DNA from: Actinomyces minihominis
GTDB taxonomy: Bacteria; Actinomycetota; Actinomycetes; Actinomycetales; Actinomycetaceae
NCBI RefSeq assembly: GCF_900187855.1
Contig: NZ_FYEG01000005.1
Location: forward strand, 1-64,000
DNA length: 64,000 bases
Direction of reading: 5' to 3'
Numbering within the stretch: the stretch's first letter is position 1; every line of letters starts with the position of its first letter. The notes under the pieces are model-generated. The model did not search any database. It was not told the DNA's origin and saw only the letters and a list, made by a program, of their open reading frames with translations. The translations under genes and the position numbers were made by a program. Below, piece by piece: positions 25,803 through 34,294 of the stretch.

Positions 25803-26675
25803 ATGAGCAAAAGCGAAGTAGATGTAGCGGCCGAATCCTCTGATGTCATTCCAGACCTCGGTGTAGATGAAGGCGCCATAGATCCCGCGAGGATCGGTGC
25901 GTTTTTCGACGTGGACGAAACGCTGGTTCGCGGTGCGAGTATCTACTGGGCTGCCAAAGAGATGTTCCGGTTTTCACCTTTCGGCCTGCGCGAGGTCGCC
26001 TACGTGGCAGCCGAAACTTTCGCCTACATGCTGTTTGGTGAGAACCAGGACAAGATTGATGACTTCTCTACCCGGGCGGCGCAGATAGTCGCTGGTAACT
26101 CCGTCGAAGACATGGCGAAGATCGGCGAGGTCATCTATGAGAAGTACTTCGTTCCCAAGGTCTACCAGGTCACCTACGCGCTTTTGAAGCAGCATGTCGA
26201 TGCCGGTCACACCGTCTACCTCATCAGCGCGACCCCATGGATCATCGCTGAAGAGTTCGCTCACCGGTTGGGTGCCATAGGCGGGATTGGCACCAAGACG
26301 AAGGTCGAGGACGGAATCATTCTGGGTGAACTGGACGGCGGGATTGTTCACGGACAAGCCAAAGTCGATGCGGTGCTCGAGGTTGCTGAAGAAAAGAACC
26401 TTGACCTTGAAAAGTCCTGGGCCTACTCAGACTCTTCAAGTGACATACCCATGCTTTCCACAGTCGGTCACCCCGTGGCCGTCAACCCGGACCGTGCCCT
26501 GCGCCATCACGCGAAGGACAACGGGTGGCAGATTGTGCGCGCTTATGAACGCCGAGATCTCGCCCTGCGCTGGGCTGGTCGAGCCTCCGTGGCCGCACTC
26601 GCCACCGCTGGCGCCTATCTGCTCTTCCAGAGCGGCAAGAAGGGTTCGAAGAAGGTCCTCGGTCGCAAGTCCTAA
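25803..26675 (+). CDS. HAD-IB family phosphatase with C-terminal membrane segment
   Basis: A 290-residue haloacid-dehalogenase-type hydrolase, related to SerB and lipid-type phosphatases of subfamily IB. Motif I is F-F-D-V-D-E-T-L-V (about 36-44), motif II lies in V-Y-L-I-S-A-T-P (about 138-145), and motif III/IV in A-Y-S-D-S-S-S-D-I-P (about 207-216). The insert after motif I matches the HAD-IB group. The C-terminus has a hydrophobic stretch (A-A-L-A-T-A-G-A-Y-L-L-F) and a Lys-rich tail, so it may sit on the membrane. Substrate unknown. It is divergent from the pilin gene. Confidence 0.87.
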   Translation: MSKSEVDVAAESSDVIPDLGVDEGAIDPARIGAFFDVDETLVRGASIYWAAKEMFRFSPFGLREVAYVAAETFAYMLFGENQDKIDDFSTRAAQIVAGNSVEDMAKIGEVIYEKYFVPKVYQVTYALLKQHVDAGHTVYLISATPWIIAEEFAHRLGAIGGIGTKTKVEDGIILGELDGGIVHGQAKVDAVLEVAEEKNLDLEKSWAYSDSSSDIPMLSTVGHPVAVNPDRALRHHAKDNGWQIVRAYERRDLALRWAGRASVAALATAGAYLLFQSGKKGSKKVLGRKS

Positions 26676-26693
26676 CGGGCTCCGACGATACCC

Positions 26694-27674
26694 TTACCTG
26701 CGCCAGTAGCCCATGAAAGCCACCCGCTCGCGGGGGACTGCTAGATCCCGCACAAGGTGGCGACGAAGATTCGTCACCATGCGTGATTCCCCTGCTATCC
26801 AGAAGTAGTGGGAACGAAGGGCATGGTCCGTTAGGGACCGTGGTTCAGGCTCGATGTTGGAAAACCAGGCGGTTTCCCAAACAGGGTCGTCGTCCAGGGG
26901 GGCAACGTCCTCGACCTGCGGGGTAACGTCTTCCACACCGTCGAGACCGAGGTGGCGGAGAATGACAGGTGTGACAGAGGAACCTACCTCCCGTTCATCC
27001 CGAGCGAGCCACCGTATCCGTTGGTGATTACCCACAGCCAGGTCGAGGAAGTCTGCCTCAGTGGGGACTTCAAGAAGGGCGAGGACGTTGGCGGGCGAGG
27101 ACGCAGTTTCCTCAAGGATGCGAGAGATCGCCGGAACCGCAGTTTCGTCACCAACGATGAGGATGTTCTGCGCGTCCCCGGGGTGATATTCGATGCCGCC
27201 GCCGTCAAGGCGCCCCCGCCGTGGTCCATAGACGAGTAGCTGTTGCCCCGGGGCGGCACTAGCTACCCACCGGGCTGCGGGTCCGACCTCGGCCGTCGAG
27301 GTCCCGTGAGCGAAGTCAATCACGAGGGAGCTCGAGCCGTCCTCGCCGACAACGAGATCACGGATCGAGTAGGTGCGCATGTCACCCCTGGATGACGGGG
27401 ACAAGGCTGTCCATTCCGCGTATGTCGAGGTCGAATTGAGGTTGGGCAACCCCATTGCGCTGGGGAAAATCAGTTTGATGCGCTGATCCAGGATCCTGTG
27501 GGGATTACCGAAAGTGCGCAGTGCTACACCGCCGAAAGTGACGCGCTTGAAAGAGGGGGAGATCTGCTCTACCGCGGTGACAGTAACCCGGGTGAACTGG
27601 AACGCGGGCAGGGGAGCGGTATGGAGTGGGGGTTCCACCGAGACCTCTGAACTACTGGGCACGGGGCCTCCCAA
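26694..27674 (-). CDS. Siderophore-interacting protein (FAD ferric-siderophore reductase)
   Basis: A 326-residue flavin reductase of the ViuB/SIP family. It has the F-K-R-V-T-F-G-G start, the FAD-binding R-T-Y-S-I-R-D segment and a C-terminal half with the W-x-A-G-E-S pattern (seen as F-W-I-A-G-E-S-R) and a final G-Y-W-R-R. It takes iron from imported siderophores by reducing it to Fe(II) in the cytoplasm. It is the last gene of the iron operon and overlaps the ATPase gene by 23 bases. Confidence 0.92.
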   Translation of the reverse strand: MGGPVPSSSEVSVEPPLHTAPLPAFQFTRVTVTAVEQISPSFKRVTFGGVALRTFGNPHRILDQRIKLIFPSAMGLPNLNSTSTYAEWTALSPSSRGDMRTYSIRDLVVGEDGSSSLVIDFAHGTSTAEVGPAARWVASAAPGQQLLVYGPRRGRLDGGGIEYHPGDAQNILIVGDETAVPAISRILEETASSPANVLALLEVPTEADFLDLAVGNHQRIRWLARDEREVGSSVTPVILRHLGLDGVEDVTPQVEDVAPLDDDPVWETAWFSNIEPEPRSLTDHALRSHYFWIAGESRMVTNLRRHLVRDLAVPRERVAFMGYWRR

Positions 27675-28461
27675 TCGGAACCACCATGGGACTTACGAAC
27701 ACGGGGTCGGGAATAATCATGGCGTCGAGGCCGAAGACGTCACCCACCAGCTGCCTGGTGACCACATCCTGCGGTTTGCCCGCGGCGTAGACCTCTCCGC
27801 CACGCATCGCGATCAGGTGATCGGAGTAGCGCGCCGCCATGTTGAGGTCGTGCAGCACCATGACGATGGTTGTGTGCAGGTTCTTGTTGAGGTCGCTGAG
27901 AAGCTCGAGAACATCCAGCTGGTGGGCGACATCAAGGAACGTGGTGGGTTCATCCAGCAGGAGGATCCCCGTCTGCTGCGCCAGAACCATGGCAATCCAC
28001 ACCCGCTGACGCTGACCGCCGGACAACTCATCAACTGCCCGATCCGCCAGGTCAACCGTGTTCGTGGCCAGAAGCGCACTCTTGACGGCATCGCTATCGG
28101 CTGCGCTCCACTTCGCAAACGGGCCCTGATGGGGGTGGCGTCCTCGTGAGACGAGGTCGAAAACCGTGATGCCCTCCGGGGCCAGGGCCGACTGGGGGAG
28201 CAGGCCGAGGGTGCGGGCCACCTCCCTGGTGGGGATCGACGAAATCGACCGACCGTTGAGGACGACCTCCCCAGAAGTTGGCTTAAGGAGGCGGGCCAGC
28301 CCACGAAGGAGCGTCGACTTGCCACACCCGTTGGCCCCGACAATAGAGGTGATTCCGCCGGGCTCAATGACGAGGTCGAGGTCGTGGATGATGTCGCCAT
28401 CCCCGTAGCCGAGGGAAAGGTGACTGGTCGAGAGCCCCGGAAGTTGCTGGGATTCGTTCAT
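27652..28461 (-). CDS. Iron-siderophore ABC transporter, ATP-binding protein
   Basis: A 269-residue ATPase of the FepC/FecE type. Walker A: G-A-N-G-C-G-K-S-T (about 39-47). Signature: L-S-G-G-Q-R-Q-R (about 143). Walker B: I-L-L-L-D-E-P-T (about 162), and the switch His in M-V-L-H-D-L-N. Its start overlaps the stop of the upstream permease (ATGA), and its own end overlaps the SIP gene. It energises the two permeases upstream. Confidence 0.95.
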   Translation of the reverse strand: MNESQQLPGLSTSHLSLGYGDGDIIHDLDLVIEPGGITSIVGANGCGKSTLLRGLARLLKPTSGEVVLNGRSISSIPTREVARTLGLLPQSALAPEGITVFDLVSRGRHPHQGPFAKWSAADSDAVKSALLATNTVDLADRAVDELSGGQRQRVWIAMVLAQQTGILLLDEPTTFLDVAHQLDVLELLSDLNKNLHTTIVMVLHDLNMAARYSDHLIAMRGGEVYAAGKPQDVVTRQLVGDVFGLDAMIIPDPVFVSPMVVPIGRPRAQ

Positions 28462-29471
28462 GGCCTCACTTCTCCCTTGTTAACGCGCACTAGCAAGTAG
28501 ATCAGGAAGGGGGCGCCGACGAGCCCCAAAATGACACCGACCGGGTAGGTGGCCGCAAACAGGTTCTGCGCGATGAGGTCCGCCGCCAGAACAAGTGCAG
28601 CGCCGATCAGGGCCGACATGGCTAGGGGAGGGCGCCCCGGGCCGAGAATCCGACTGGCAATCGGGCCTGCCATGAATGAGACGAACGCGATTGGCCCGGT
28701 TGTTGCGGTGGCGGCAGAGAGCAGGGCGACGGCGCTGATGATGAGTCCGGCACGAACTGCAGTGACATGAACCCCGAGGCCGCGCGCAGTGTCATCACCT
28801 AGGCGCAAGAGGTCGAGGTCACGGCGCAGGTAGAACAGGCACCCGCCGAAGATCACCAGTGTGACCCCGAGGATGAGGACGCCGCGCCAGGAAGCGCCAC
28901 TCAGGCTTCCTGTCAGCCAGCGCATAGCGGTTTGCAGATCCCACGAAGCGGCCTTCGAAAGCACCCACTGGGTGACCGCGTTGAACATCGCACCAAAACC
29001 AATGCCGATGAGGATCATTCGGAAACCCGCGAAACCGGCCCCGTGTGAGAGACCGAAGACAGCCAGGGCAGTGAAAAGGCCGCCTGCCAGTGCGAAACCC
29101 GAAACCCAGAGATCAGTCAGGCCGAGAACGATGATGGCGAAGACCGCAAAGGTGCTGGCGCCGCTCGTAATGCCGATAATGTCGGGGGCCGCCAGGGGAT
29201 TGCGCAGCATGGTTTGGAAGGTGATGCCCGCCAGTCCGAAGGCCAACCCGGCCAGCAGTCCCAGCGTGGCTCGGGGTAGGCGCAGCTCACGGACAACGAA
29301 GGTTTGCCCGCCCTCGCCGTTCCCAAACAGCGCGGAGAACACGGTCTTCAGTGACGCCACCTGCTCACCCAGCATCAGGGTGAGGAAAAAGAGTACGAGG
29401 ACGAGAGCAACCGTCGTCCCGGTTGCAACCGCGGCGCGACGTTGGCGAATGAGGTGGGTTTGGGGGCTCAT
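28458..29471 (-). CDS. Iron-siderophore ABC transporter permease (FecCD family)
   Basis: A 337-residue membrane protein with about ten helices. FecCD/BtuC family features include G-L-A-F-G-L-A-G-I-T-F-Q-T, R-N-P-L-A-A-P-D-I-I-G-I-T-S-G-A and the coupling region G-P-I-A-F-V-S-F. The stop of the previous permease and this start share bases (GTGATGA); I take the ATG at 29471, with the GTG at 29474 as the alternative. Pairs with the next permease as a heterodimer. Confidence 0.93.
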   Translation of the reverse strand: MSPQTHLIRQRRAAVATGTTVALVLVLFFLTLMLGEQVASLKTVFSALFGNGEGGQTFVVRELRLPRATLGLLAGLAFGLAGITFQTMLRNPLAAPDIIGITSGASTFAVFAIIVLGLTDLWVSGFALAGGLFTALAVFGLSHGAGFAGFRMILIGIGFGAMFNAVTQWVLSKAASWDLQTAMRWLTGSLSGASWRGVLILGVTLVIFGGCLFYLRRDLDLLRLGDDTARGLGVHVTAVRAGLIISAVALLSAATATTGPIAFVSFMAGPIASRILGPGRPPLAMSALIGAALVLAADLIAQNLFAATYPVGVILGLVGAPFLIYLLVRVNKGEVRP

Positions 29472-30514
29472 CACAGCTCCCTAATCTTTTGGCGGCGCAC
29501 AATCCACACGAAGAAAGGCGCGCCAATAAGGGCCGTGAGGATTCCGACTTGGATCTCTTGGGGACGGGCGACAATGCGACCGACAATGTCCGCGCCGAGA
29601 AGTAGAGCCCCACCGGTCAGCATCGAGAAAGGAACGAGCATGCGGTAGTCCGGACCTGTGATCAGGCGGCAGAAGTGGGGAATGACCAGGCCGACGAAAC
29701 CGATGGGGCCTGCTACAGCAGTCGCCACCCCAGCCAGCGTCACAGCGGCGAGGGCGATGTAGACTCGCGAAGCCCAGACACTCTCTCCGAGGCCGCGGGC
29801 CATGTCATCTCCCAGAGCCAGAGCGTTCATGCGTCGTGACAGAGCCCAGGTGGCAAGTGCGGCAACGGCGAGGACCGGGGTAATTGTTGCGACCTTGTCC
29901 CAGGTGGCGCCTCCGACTCCACCGATCTGCCAGAACTGGTAGTTCTGCAGCATCTCAACTCGGGGAAGGAGGACGATGCTGATCAGAGAAGCCAGTGCGG
30001 CTGCGGTCGCGGCGCCGGAAAGGGCCAGTTTCAGCGGGGATGCGCCGCCGGGACCCGCGGAACCAATGATGAAAACGAGTACTGCCGCCACGGCTGCCCC
30101 CAGAACGGCCAGCCCCATCTGGAGATAGGGGTTACTGGTTCCTAGAAAAACCATGCCTAGGACAACGGCGAGTGATGCGCCGTTGGAGATTCCGAAGATT
30201 CCCGGATCAGCGAGGGGGTTACGGGTCACTGCCTGCATGCCGAGGCCCGCAAGGGCCAGGGAGCCCCCGACGAGGAGGGCAAGGAACGTCCTCGGGACCC
30301 GCTTCGCGACTGCGACCTCGGCAATGGTCTGAGCCGAACCGGTGACCCCGGCGTAGATCTCATCGAAGGTCACCTGGCGTGACCCAGTGGAGACGGACAG
30401 GACGACCAGCACCAAAACGAGTGCCAACGACCCTGCCAGAACGAGAAGATTGCGCGCAGCCGTGTTTCCGTGGGCTCGCTCGATCTTCGGTTGAGTAGGC
30501 AGGGTCGCGGTCAC
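29471..30514 (-). CDS. Iron-siderophore ABC transporter permease (FecCD family)
   Basis: A 347-residue membrane protein with about ten helices and the same family features: G-M-Q-A-V-T-R-N-P-L-A-D-P-G-I-F-G-I-S-N-G-A and G-P-I-G-F-V-G-L-V-I-P-H. It begins with GTG (M-T-A-T-L), 26 bases after the stop of the binding-protein gene. It is the partner permease of the one that follows. Confidence 0.94.
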   Translation of the reverse strand: MTATLPTQPKIERAHGNTAARNLLVLAGSLALVLVLVVLSVSTGSRQVTFDEIYAGVTGSAQTIAEVAVAKRVPRTFLALLVGGSLALAGLGMQAVTRNPLADPGIFGISNGASLAVVLGMVFLGTSNPYLQMGLAVLGAAVAAVLVFIIGSAGPGGASPLKLALSGAATAAALASLISIVLLPRVEMLQNYQFWQIGGVGGATWDKVATITPVLAVAALATWALSRRMNALALGDDMARGLGESVWASRVYIALAAVTLAGVATAVAGPIGFVGLVIPHFCRLITGPDYRMLVPFSMLTGGALLLGADIVGRIVARPQEIQVGILTALIGAPFFVWIVRRQKIREL

Positions 30515-30540
30515 GTCGGGACGGCTCGTTCTGGTAGCGG

Positions 30541-31638
30541 TTAGTTCGCGGACTGCGACGTTGTGCTGTTGAGCAGGGCGAAGTAGTCGGAGATTCCCCA
30601 GGACACTGAGAGGGGTGAGGGGTTAGCGGCTGTCGCTAGCGGCGTGTTGTTGATGAGGACGACTAGGTTACCGTTCTGAACCGCGGGAATCTTGGAGAGG
30701 ATCGGGTCGTTCTCGAACAGCGCGCGACCGGCCTCTTCGGAGTCTGCATAGGTGACGATGACGTCGACATCATCAAACACGTCGGCCTGCTCGGAAGAAA
30801 TGGTCGTAAAGAACTCATCTCCCGCTTCGGTGGCCTTGACAACCTGTTCGGGTTGGGGCATTCCGGCTGAGGCGAGGAGGCCCGGGCGGGTGTCGTTCAG
30901 CGTGTAGTAGAGGATAGAGCTGGTGTCCGCCGCATCGATCAGGGTGAAGAGGACCTTCTTATCCTTCAACTCGGGGTTCTCGTCGAGGGCGGCTGCGACC
31001 TGCGTTTCGAGGTCCTGGTACAGCTCTGCTCCCGAGGTTGACAAGCCGATGGCGTTGGCGTTCATGCAGATCATGTCCGCCATTGAGGTCCCCCAGGGGA
31101 TGTCCGGGTACGCGACGGTGGGGGCGATCTTGGAAAGAGTGTCGTACTGCTCCTGGGTGATTCCCGAGTAGGACGCGAGGATGACATCGGGCTCAGCTGC
31201 GGCCACGGCCTCAAAATTAATGCCATCGGTCTCGTCAAAGAGCAGCGGCTTATCGGCCCCTAGCCCATCGAGCTTTTCAGCGACCCAGGGGAGGATCCCA
31301 TCTCCGTCGTCGTCACCCCAGTAGGAGGGGGCCATGCCGATCGGGGCTACTCCCAGGGCCAGCGGAACCTCCTGGTTGTACCAGGAGACAGCTGCGATCC
31401 GCTCGGGCTTTTCCGTGATTGTCGTGGTGCCATAGACGTGCTCGATGCTGATGGGGAAGGTTCCGTCGGGGACGACCTCACAGTTTGCTGAGGTCGAGCC
31501 TGTTTCGAGGTCGGACCCACTCTGTCCGACCGCATCTGCTGACATTTCGGAACTGCTCGTACCACCACTTGTACATGCTGCAAGCGTCAACGCGGTGAGT
31601 GCGGCAACGGGAAGTAGACCTGCTTTGAGCTTGGACAT
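30541..31638 (-). CDS. Iron-siderophore ABC transporter substrate-binding lipoprotein
   Basis: A 365-residue lipoprotein of the FepB/FhuD class that captures ferric siderophore outside the cell. The signal peptide ends in a lipobox L-A-A-C with Cys22. The mature part has the usual two lobes, with R-I-A-A-V-S-W, E-P-D-V-I-L-A-S and the late V-I-V-T-Y-A. I place the start at the ATG at 31638, which gives a normal lipoprotein signal; the frame is open to 31695. It leads the operon, whose promoter carries a DtxR-like site. No siderophore synthesis genes are near. Confidence 0.95.
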   Translation of the reverse strand: MSKLKAGLLPVAALTALTLAACTSGGTSSSEMSADAVGQSGSDLETGSTSANCEVVPDGTFPISIEHVYGTTTITEKPERIAAVSWYNQEVPLALGVAPIGMAPSYWGDDDGDGILPWVAEKLDGLGADKPLLFDETDGINFEAVAAAEPDVILASYSGITQEQYDTLSKIAPTVAYPDIPWGTSMADMICMNANAIGLSTSGAELYQDLETQVAAALDENPELKDKKVLFTLIDAADTSSILYYTLNDTRPGLLASAGMPQPEQVVKATEAGDEFFTTISSEQADVFDDVDVIVTYADSEEAGRALFENDPILSKIPAVQNGNLVVLINNTPLATAANPSPLSVSWGISDYFALLNSTTSQSAN

Positions 31639-31767
31639 CGGGTCTCCCTTATAGGTGGTTTGTGGTCGAGAGGGGATCTCGAAAGGTCGTCGCATCGCTT
31701 CAAGGAGAAAGCAAGGCTAATAAAGCGCCAGAACCAACTCTATATTTTCACAACGATCTCGTTGGCA

Positions 31768-31796
31768 ATTTTGATAAGGGTAACCTAACTTGTCAA
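31768..31796 (-). promoter_or_regulatory. Promoter of the iron operon with DtxR/IdeR-like operator
   Basis: On the minus strand TTGACA (31796 to 31791) is followed 17 bases later by CAAAAT (31773 to 31768). In the spacer and over the -10, 31788 to 31770 reads TTAGGTTACCCTTATCAAA, matching the DtxR/IdeR consensus (TTAGGTTAGSCTAACCTAA) at 15 of 19 positions, with the left half-site perfect. Repression under iron-replete conditions is inferred. The rest of the gap between the operon and tRNA-Arg shows no gene. Confidence 0.65.
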
Positions 31797-31914
31797 ACTC
31801 GTTGGTCACGAAGTGGGAAACGAAACAGGAAAGTGATTAAGGATGCGCTGGCGACGCCAGGTTGGGTTGAGGGCGGACGACACAGTATTCTTTTCACCGG
31901 GTGGAAACGCCCGT

Positions 31915-31990
31915 GCCCCCGTAGCTCAATGGATAGAGCAACGGACTTCTAATCCGTCGGTTGCAGGTTCGAGTCCTGTCGGGGGTGCCA
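31915..31990 (+). tRNA. tRNA-Arg (TCT)
   Basis: Acceptor strand GCCCCCG (31915-31921) pairs with CGGGGGT (31980-31986); D-arm GCTC, anticodon TCT within ACTTCTAAT, T-arm CAGGTTCGAGTCCTG, discriminator G and encoded CCA. The first acceptor pair is G1-U72, as in the tRNA-Lys of this window. The SDR gene follows 68 bases later. Confidence 0.97.
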
Positions 31991-32058
31991 ACCTAAATGC
32001 CGAATCGTCTTCGGTCCCTACTGAATCACGATTCGAGTCTCAACCAGCAGAGGAAGCC

Positions 32059-32862
32059 ATGCCCACAGCATTTGTGACCGGAGCCAGTCGAGGCATCGGA
32101 CGAAGTATTGCCGAGGGTTTGGCGGAAAACGGCTGGGACCTCGGCCTCGTCGCCACCAACCCAGAAACCCTGGCTGTGGTGGCCGATGGTTTTCGTGCCC
32201 GCATGGGTGTCGTAGTCGCGACTGCCGTCGCCGATGTTGCCAGCTACCAGTCGGTTGCTTCCGCAGTTCAGGCGCTAATGGACGAGGTCGGAGTCCCCGA
32301 ACTGCTGGTCAACAACGCGGGTCGTATCGACAGCGAAGTGCCGGTTTGGGAGGCGGATCCAGCCGAACTTCGTTCAGTGGTGGAGGTGAACCTACTCGGG
32401 ACTCTTTACTTAGAGAGAGCCGTCCTGCCGAGGATGGTTGAAGCTGAGGCAGTGGGACGGATCATCAACTTGGTTTCCGGGGCCGGAGCCCGCAGCTGGG
32501 ATGTCGCCTCCGCCTACACCACCAGCAAGGCAGGTCAGCTTCGTAACGTCGGTGACCTGGCCGACCTGGGGGATCGCTATGGGATTCGCGCCTTTGGTGT
32601 TGCGCCAGGGGTGGTCCGAACCGATATGACGGCGGGAATGCAAGCACACCGAAACCGTGAAGAGTACACGCCGGTGGAAGAGACCGTCGCCCTCATCAAC
32701 GCGATTGCCCGCGGCGAGCTAGATGCTTGGTCCGGTGCCTACCTGCGGGCGGGAACCGACACCGTAGAGGGTCTTCGGGCTGCGGCTTCTATTCGCGAGA
32801 GCAACCCCGGCGCCCGCCTCTTTGGGGTTGCGCCGTGGGGAATGGACGACCCGCTCAACTAA
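32059..32862 (+). CDS. Short-chain dehydrogenase/reductase
   Basis: A 267-residue NAD(P)-dependent oxidoreductase. The cofactor motif is V-T-G-A-S-R-G-I-G (about 6-14), with N-N-A-G (about 90), the catalytic Ser in N-L-V-S-G-A-G and Y-x-x-x-K as Y-T-T-S-K (about 154-158). The ATG at 32059 has GAGGAAG upstream; the frame stays open through the tRNA to 31843, but that part is not protein coding. Substrate unknown. It converges with ilvA. Confidence 0.9.
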   Translation: MPTAFVTGASRGIGRSIAEGLAENGWDLGLVATNPETLAVVADGFRARMGVVVATAVADVASYQSVASAVQALMDEVGVPELLVNNAGRIDSEVPVWEADPAELRSVVEVNLLGTLYLERAVLPRMVEAEAVGRIINLVSGAGARSWDVASAYTTSKAGQLRNVGDLADLGDRYGIRAFGVAPGVVRTDMTAGMQAHRNREEYTPVEETVALINAIARGELDAWSGAYLRAGTDTVEGLRAAASIRESNPGARLFGVAPWGMDDPLN

Positions 32863-32883
32863 GGCGCCCCGGTCCCCGGACAG

Positions 32884-34227
32884 CTAGACCATGAAGCGAA
32901 GCAGTTCCGAATCAGCGTCGAGTTCCTGAATGTTGAGGTCGGACTGGGTCATCCTCGCGCGCAACTCCACCAGCGAGTTCTCTGATCCGGTGTCGATTCC
33001 GACGAGGGCCGGTCCGGTCTCACGGTTGTTGCGTTTGGTGTATTCGAAGTAGAGGATGTCATCCTCTGGACCGAGAACGTCATCAAGGAACTCCCGCAGA
33101 GCGCCGGGTCGCTGAGGGAATGACACCAGGAAGTAGTGGCGGAGATTGCGGTAGACCTGTGAGCGCTCCTGTACTTCGTTGTAACGGGTGAGGTCGTTGT
33201 TGCCCCCCGAAAGGATCCCCACGGTGACGCCGCCCTGCGTGAAATTACTGAGTAGGCCCGCAGCGGACATGGAAATCGCCGTAGTTGCGAGAGCGCCCGC
33301 TGGTTCCGCGATGATTCCGTCCAGATGGTAAAGGTCGAGCATTTCTGTACAGACCGCACCCTCTGGAACCACGACGACCTCGTCGACCAGGTCGCGCACG
33401 ATTTCATAGGTGTACCTACCCGCGCGGCCCACAGCGGTACCGTCGACGAACATGTCGACGCGGGGGAGGTCGATGGCGGTTCCAGCTTCGAGTGCGGCAC
33501 GCGTGGAAGCGGCGCCGGAGGACTCAACTCCGATGATGCGCACATCCGGTCGGTTCTCATGCAGCCAGGCGGCCATGCCAGCGATAAGCCCGCCACCTCC
33601 AACCGGGATGACAACGGTGGAGAGCGCATCCCCGAGCTGCTCACTGATTTCTTTGGCAACAGAGCCCTGACCGGCGATTACCGCCGGATCATCGTAGGGG
33701 TGGATGTAGGTCTTCCAGCTCCCCTTGGTCTCCTCCAGGGCCACTGCCTGGGTTTCATCAAAGGTTCCGTCTACGAACCGCATCGTGATCCACGATCCAC
33801 CGATGGTGGCTATTCGCTGACGCTTCTGACGCGGGGTTGAGGAGGGAAGGAAGATGGTCCCGTGGATACCGAGTCTGGCGCAAGCCATGGCAACACCCTG
33901 GGCGTGGTTTCCCGCAGAGGCACAAACGACGCCTGCCTGGCGCTCTGAGTCTGACAGCTGGGCCATGGCGTTGTAAGCGCCACGAAGCTTAAAGGAGCGA
34001 ACCGGCTGGAGATCTTCACGCTTGACGTAGATACGAGCACCGGTCGCTTCTGACAGTCGCTCGATCTCCTGAAGCGGAGTCACCCTCGCCACATGAGCCA
34101 GACGTTCTGCGGCCTCGTCAACGTCCACACCCGAGACGGAGTGGGGGATGGTTCCCGCATTCTTCCGGCCGAGTTTAGTGCCGGGTATCAGCTTGGGGAG
34201 TTCTGGGGATTCTTCAATGTTGTGCAC
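32884..34227 (-). CDS. ilvA: Threonine ammonia-lyase (threonine deaminase)
   Basis: A 447-residue PLP enzyme that deaminates L-threonine to 2-oxobutanoate. The PLP lysine is in R-S-F-K-L-R-G-A-Y-N; phosphate loop G-G-G-G-L-I-A-G (about 215-222). The C-terminal 90 residues form an ACT-like regulatory domain (H-Y-F-L-V-S-F-P-Q-R-P-G-A-L), shorter than the tandem ACT of E. coli IlvA, as in the actinobacterial form. I use the GTG at 34227 (V-H-N-I-E-E-S-P); the frame continues upstream into the divergent orn region, so longer starts are unlikely. There is no Shine-Dalgarno sequence, and a TACACT -10 lies 6 bases before the GTG, pointing to a leaderless mRNA. Confidence 0.92.
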   Translation of the reverse strand: MHNIEESPELPKLIPGTKLGRKNAGTIPHSVSGVDVDEAAERLAHVARVTPLQEIERLSEATGARIYVKREDLQPVRSFKLRGAYNAMAQLSDSERQAGVVCASAGNHAQGVAMACARLGIHGTIFLPSSTPRQKRQRIATIGGSWITMRFVDGTFDETQAVALEETKGSWKTYIHPYDDPAVIAGQGSVAKEISEQLGDALSTVVIPVGGGGLIAGMAAWLHENRPDVRIIGVESSGAASTRAALEAGTAIDLPRVDMFVDGTAVGRAGRYTYEIVRDLVDEVVVVPEGAVCTEMLDLYHLDGIIAEPAGALATTAISMSAAGLLSNFTQGGVTVGILSGGNNDLTRYNEVQERSQVYRNLRHYFLVSFPQRPGALREFLDDVLGPEDDILYFEYTKRNNRETGPALVGIDTGSENSLVELRARMTQSDLNIQELDADSELLRFMV

Positions 34228-34233
34228 AACGTC

Positions 34234-34239
34234 AGTGTA
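34234..34239 (-). promoter_or_regulatory. -10 element of a probably leaderless ilvA
   Basis: TACACT on the minus strand ends exactly 6 bases before the ilvA GTG at 34227, and no ribosome-binding site is visible. Confidence 0.45.
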
Positions 34240-34282
34240 TGAGGCAGGAGGGAAGGAACATGACCCTGGCCAAATGACGGCG

Positions 34283-34288
34283 TATGGT
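34283..34288 (+). promoter_or_regulatory. -10 element of a probably leaderless orn
   Basis: TATGGT ends exactly 6 bases before the GTG at 34295. No ribosome-binding site is visible before that codon. Confidence 0.45.
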
Positions 34289-34294
34289 TGCCTG

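Noticed and set aside
31843-32058. Longer N-terminus of the SDR protein through tRNA-Arg
   Set aside because: The open frame crosses a complete tRNA gene; the ATG at 32059 has a good ribosome-binding site and starts directly at the Rossmann fold.
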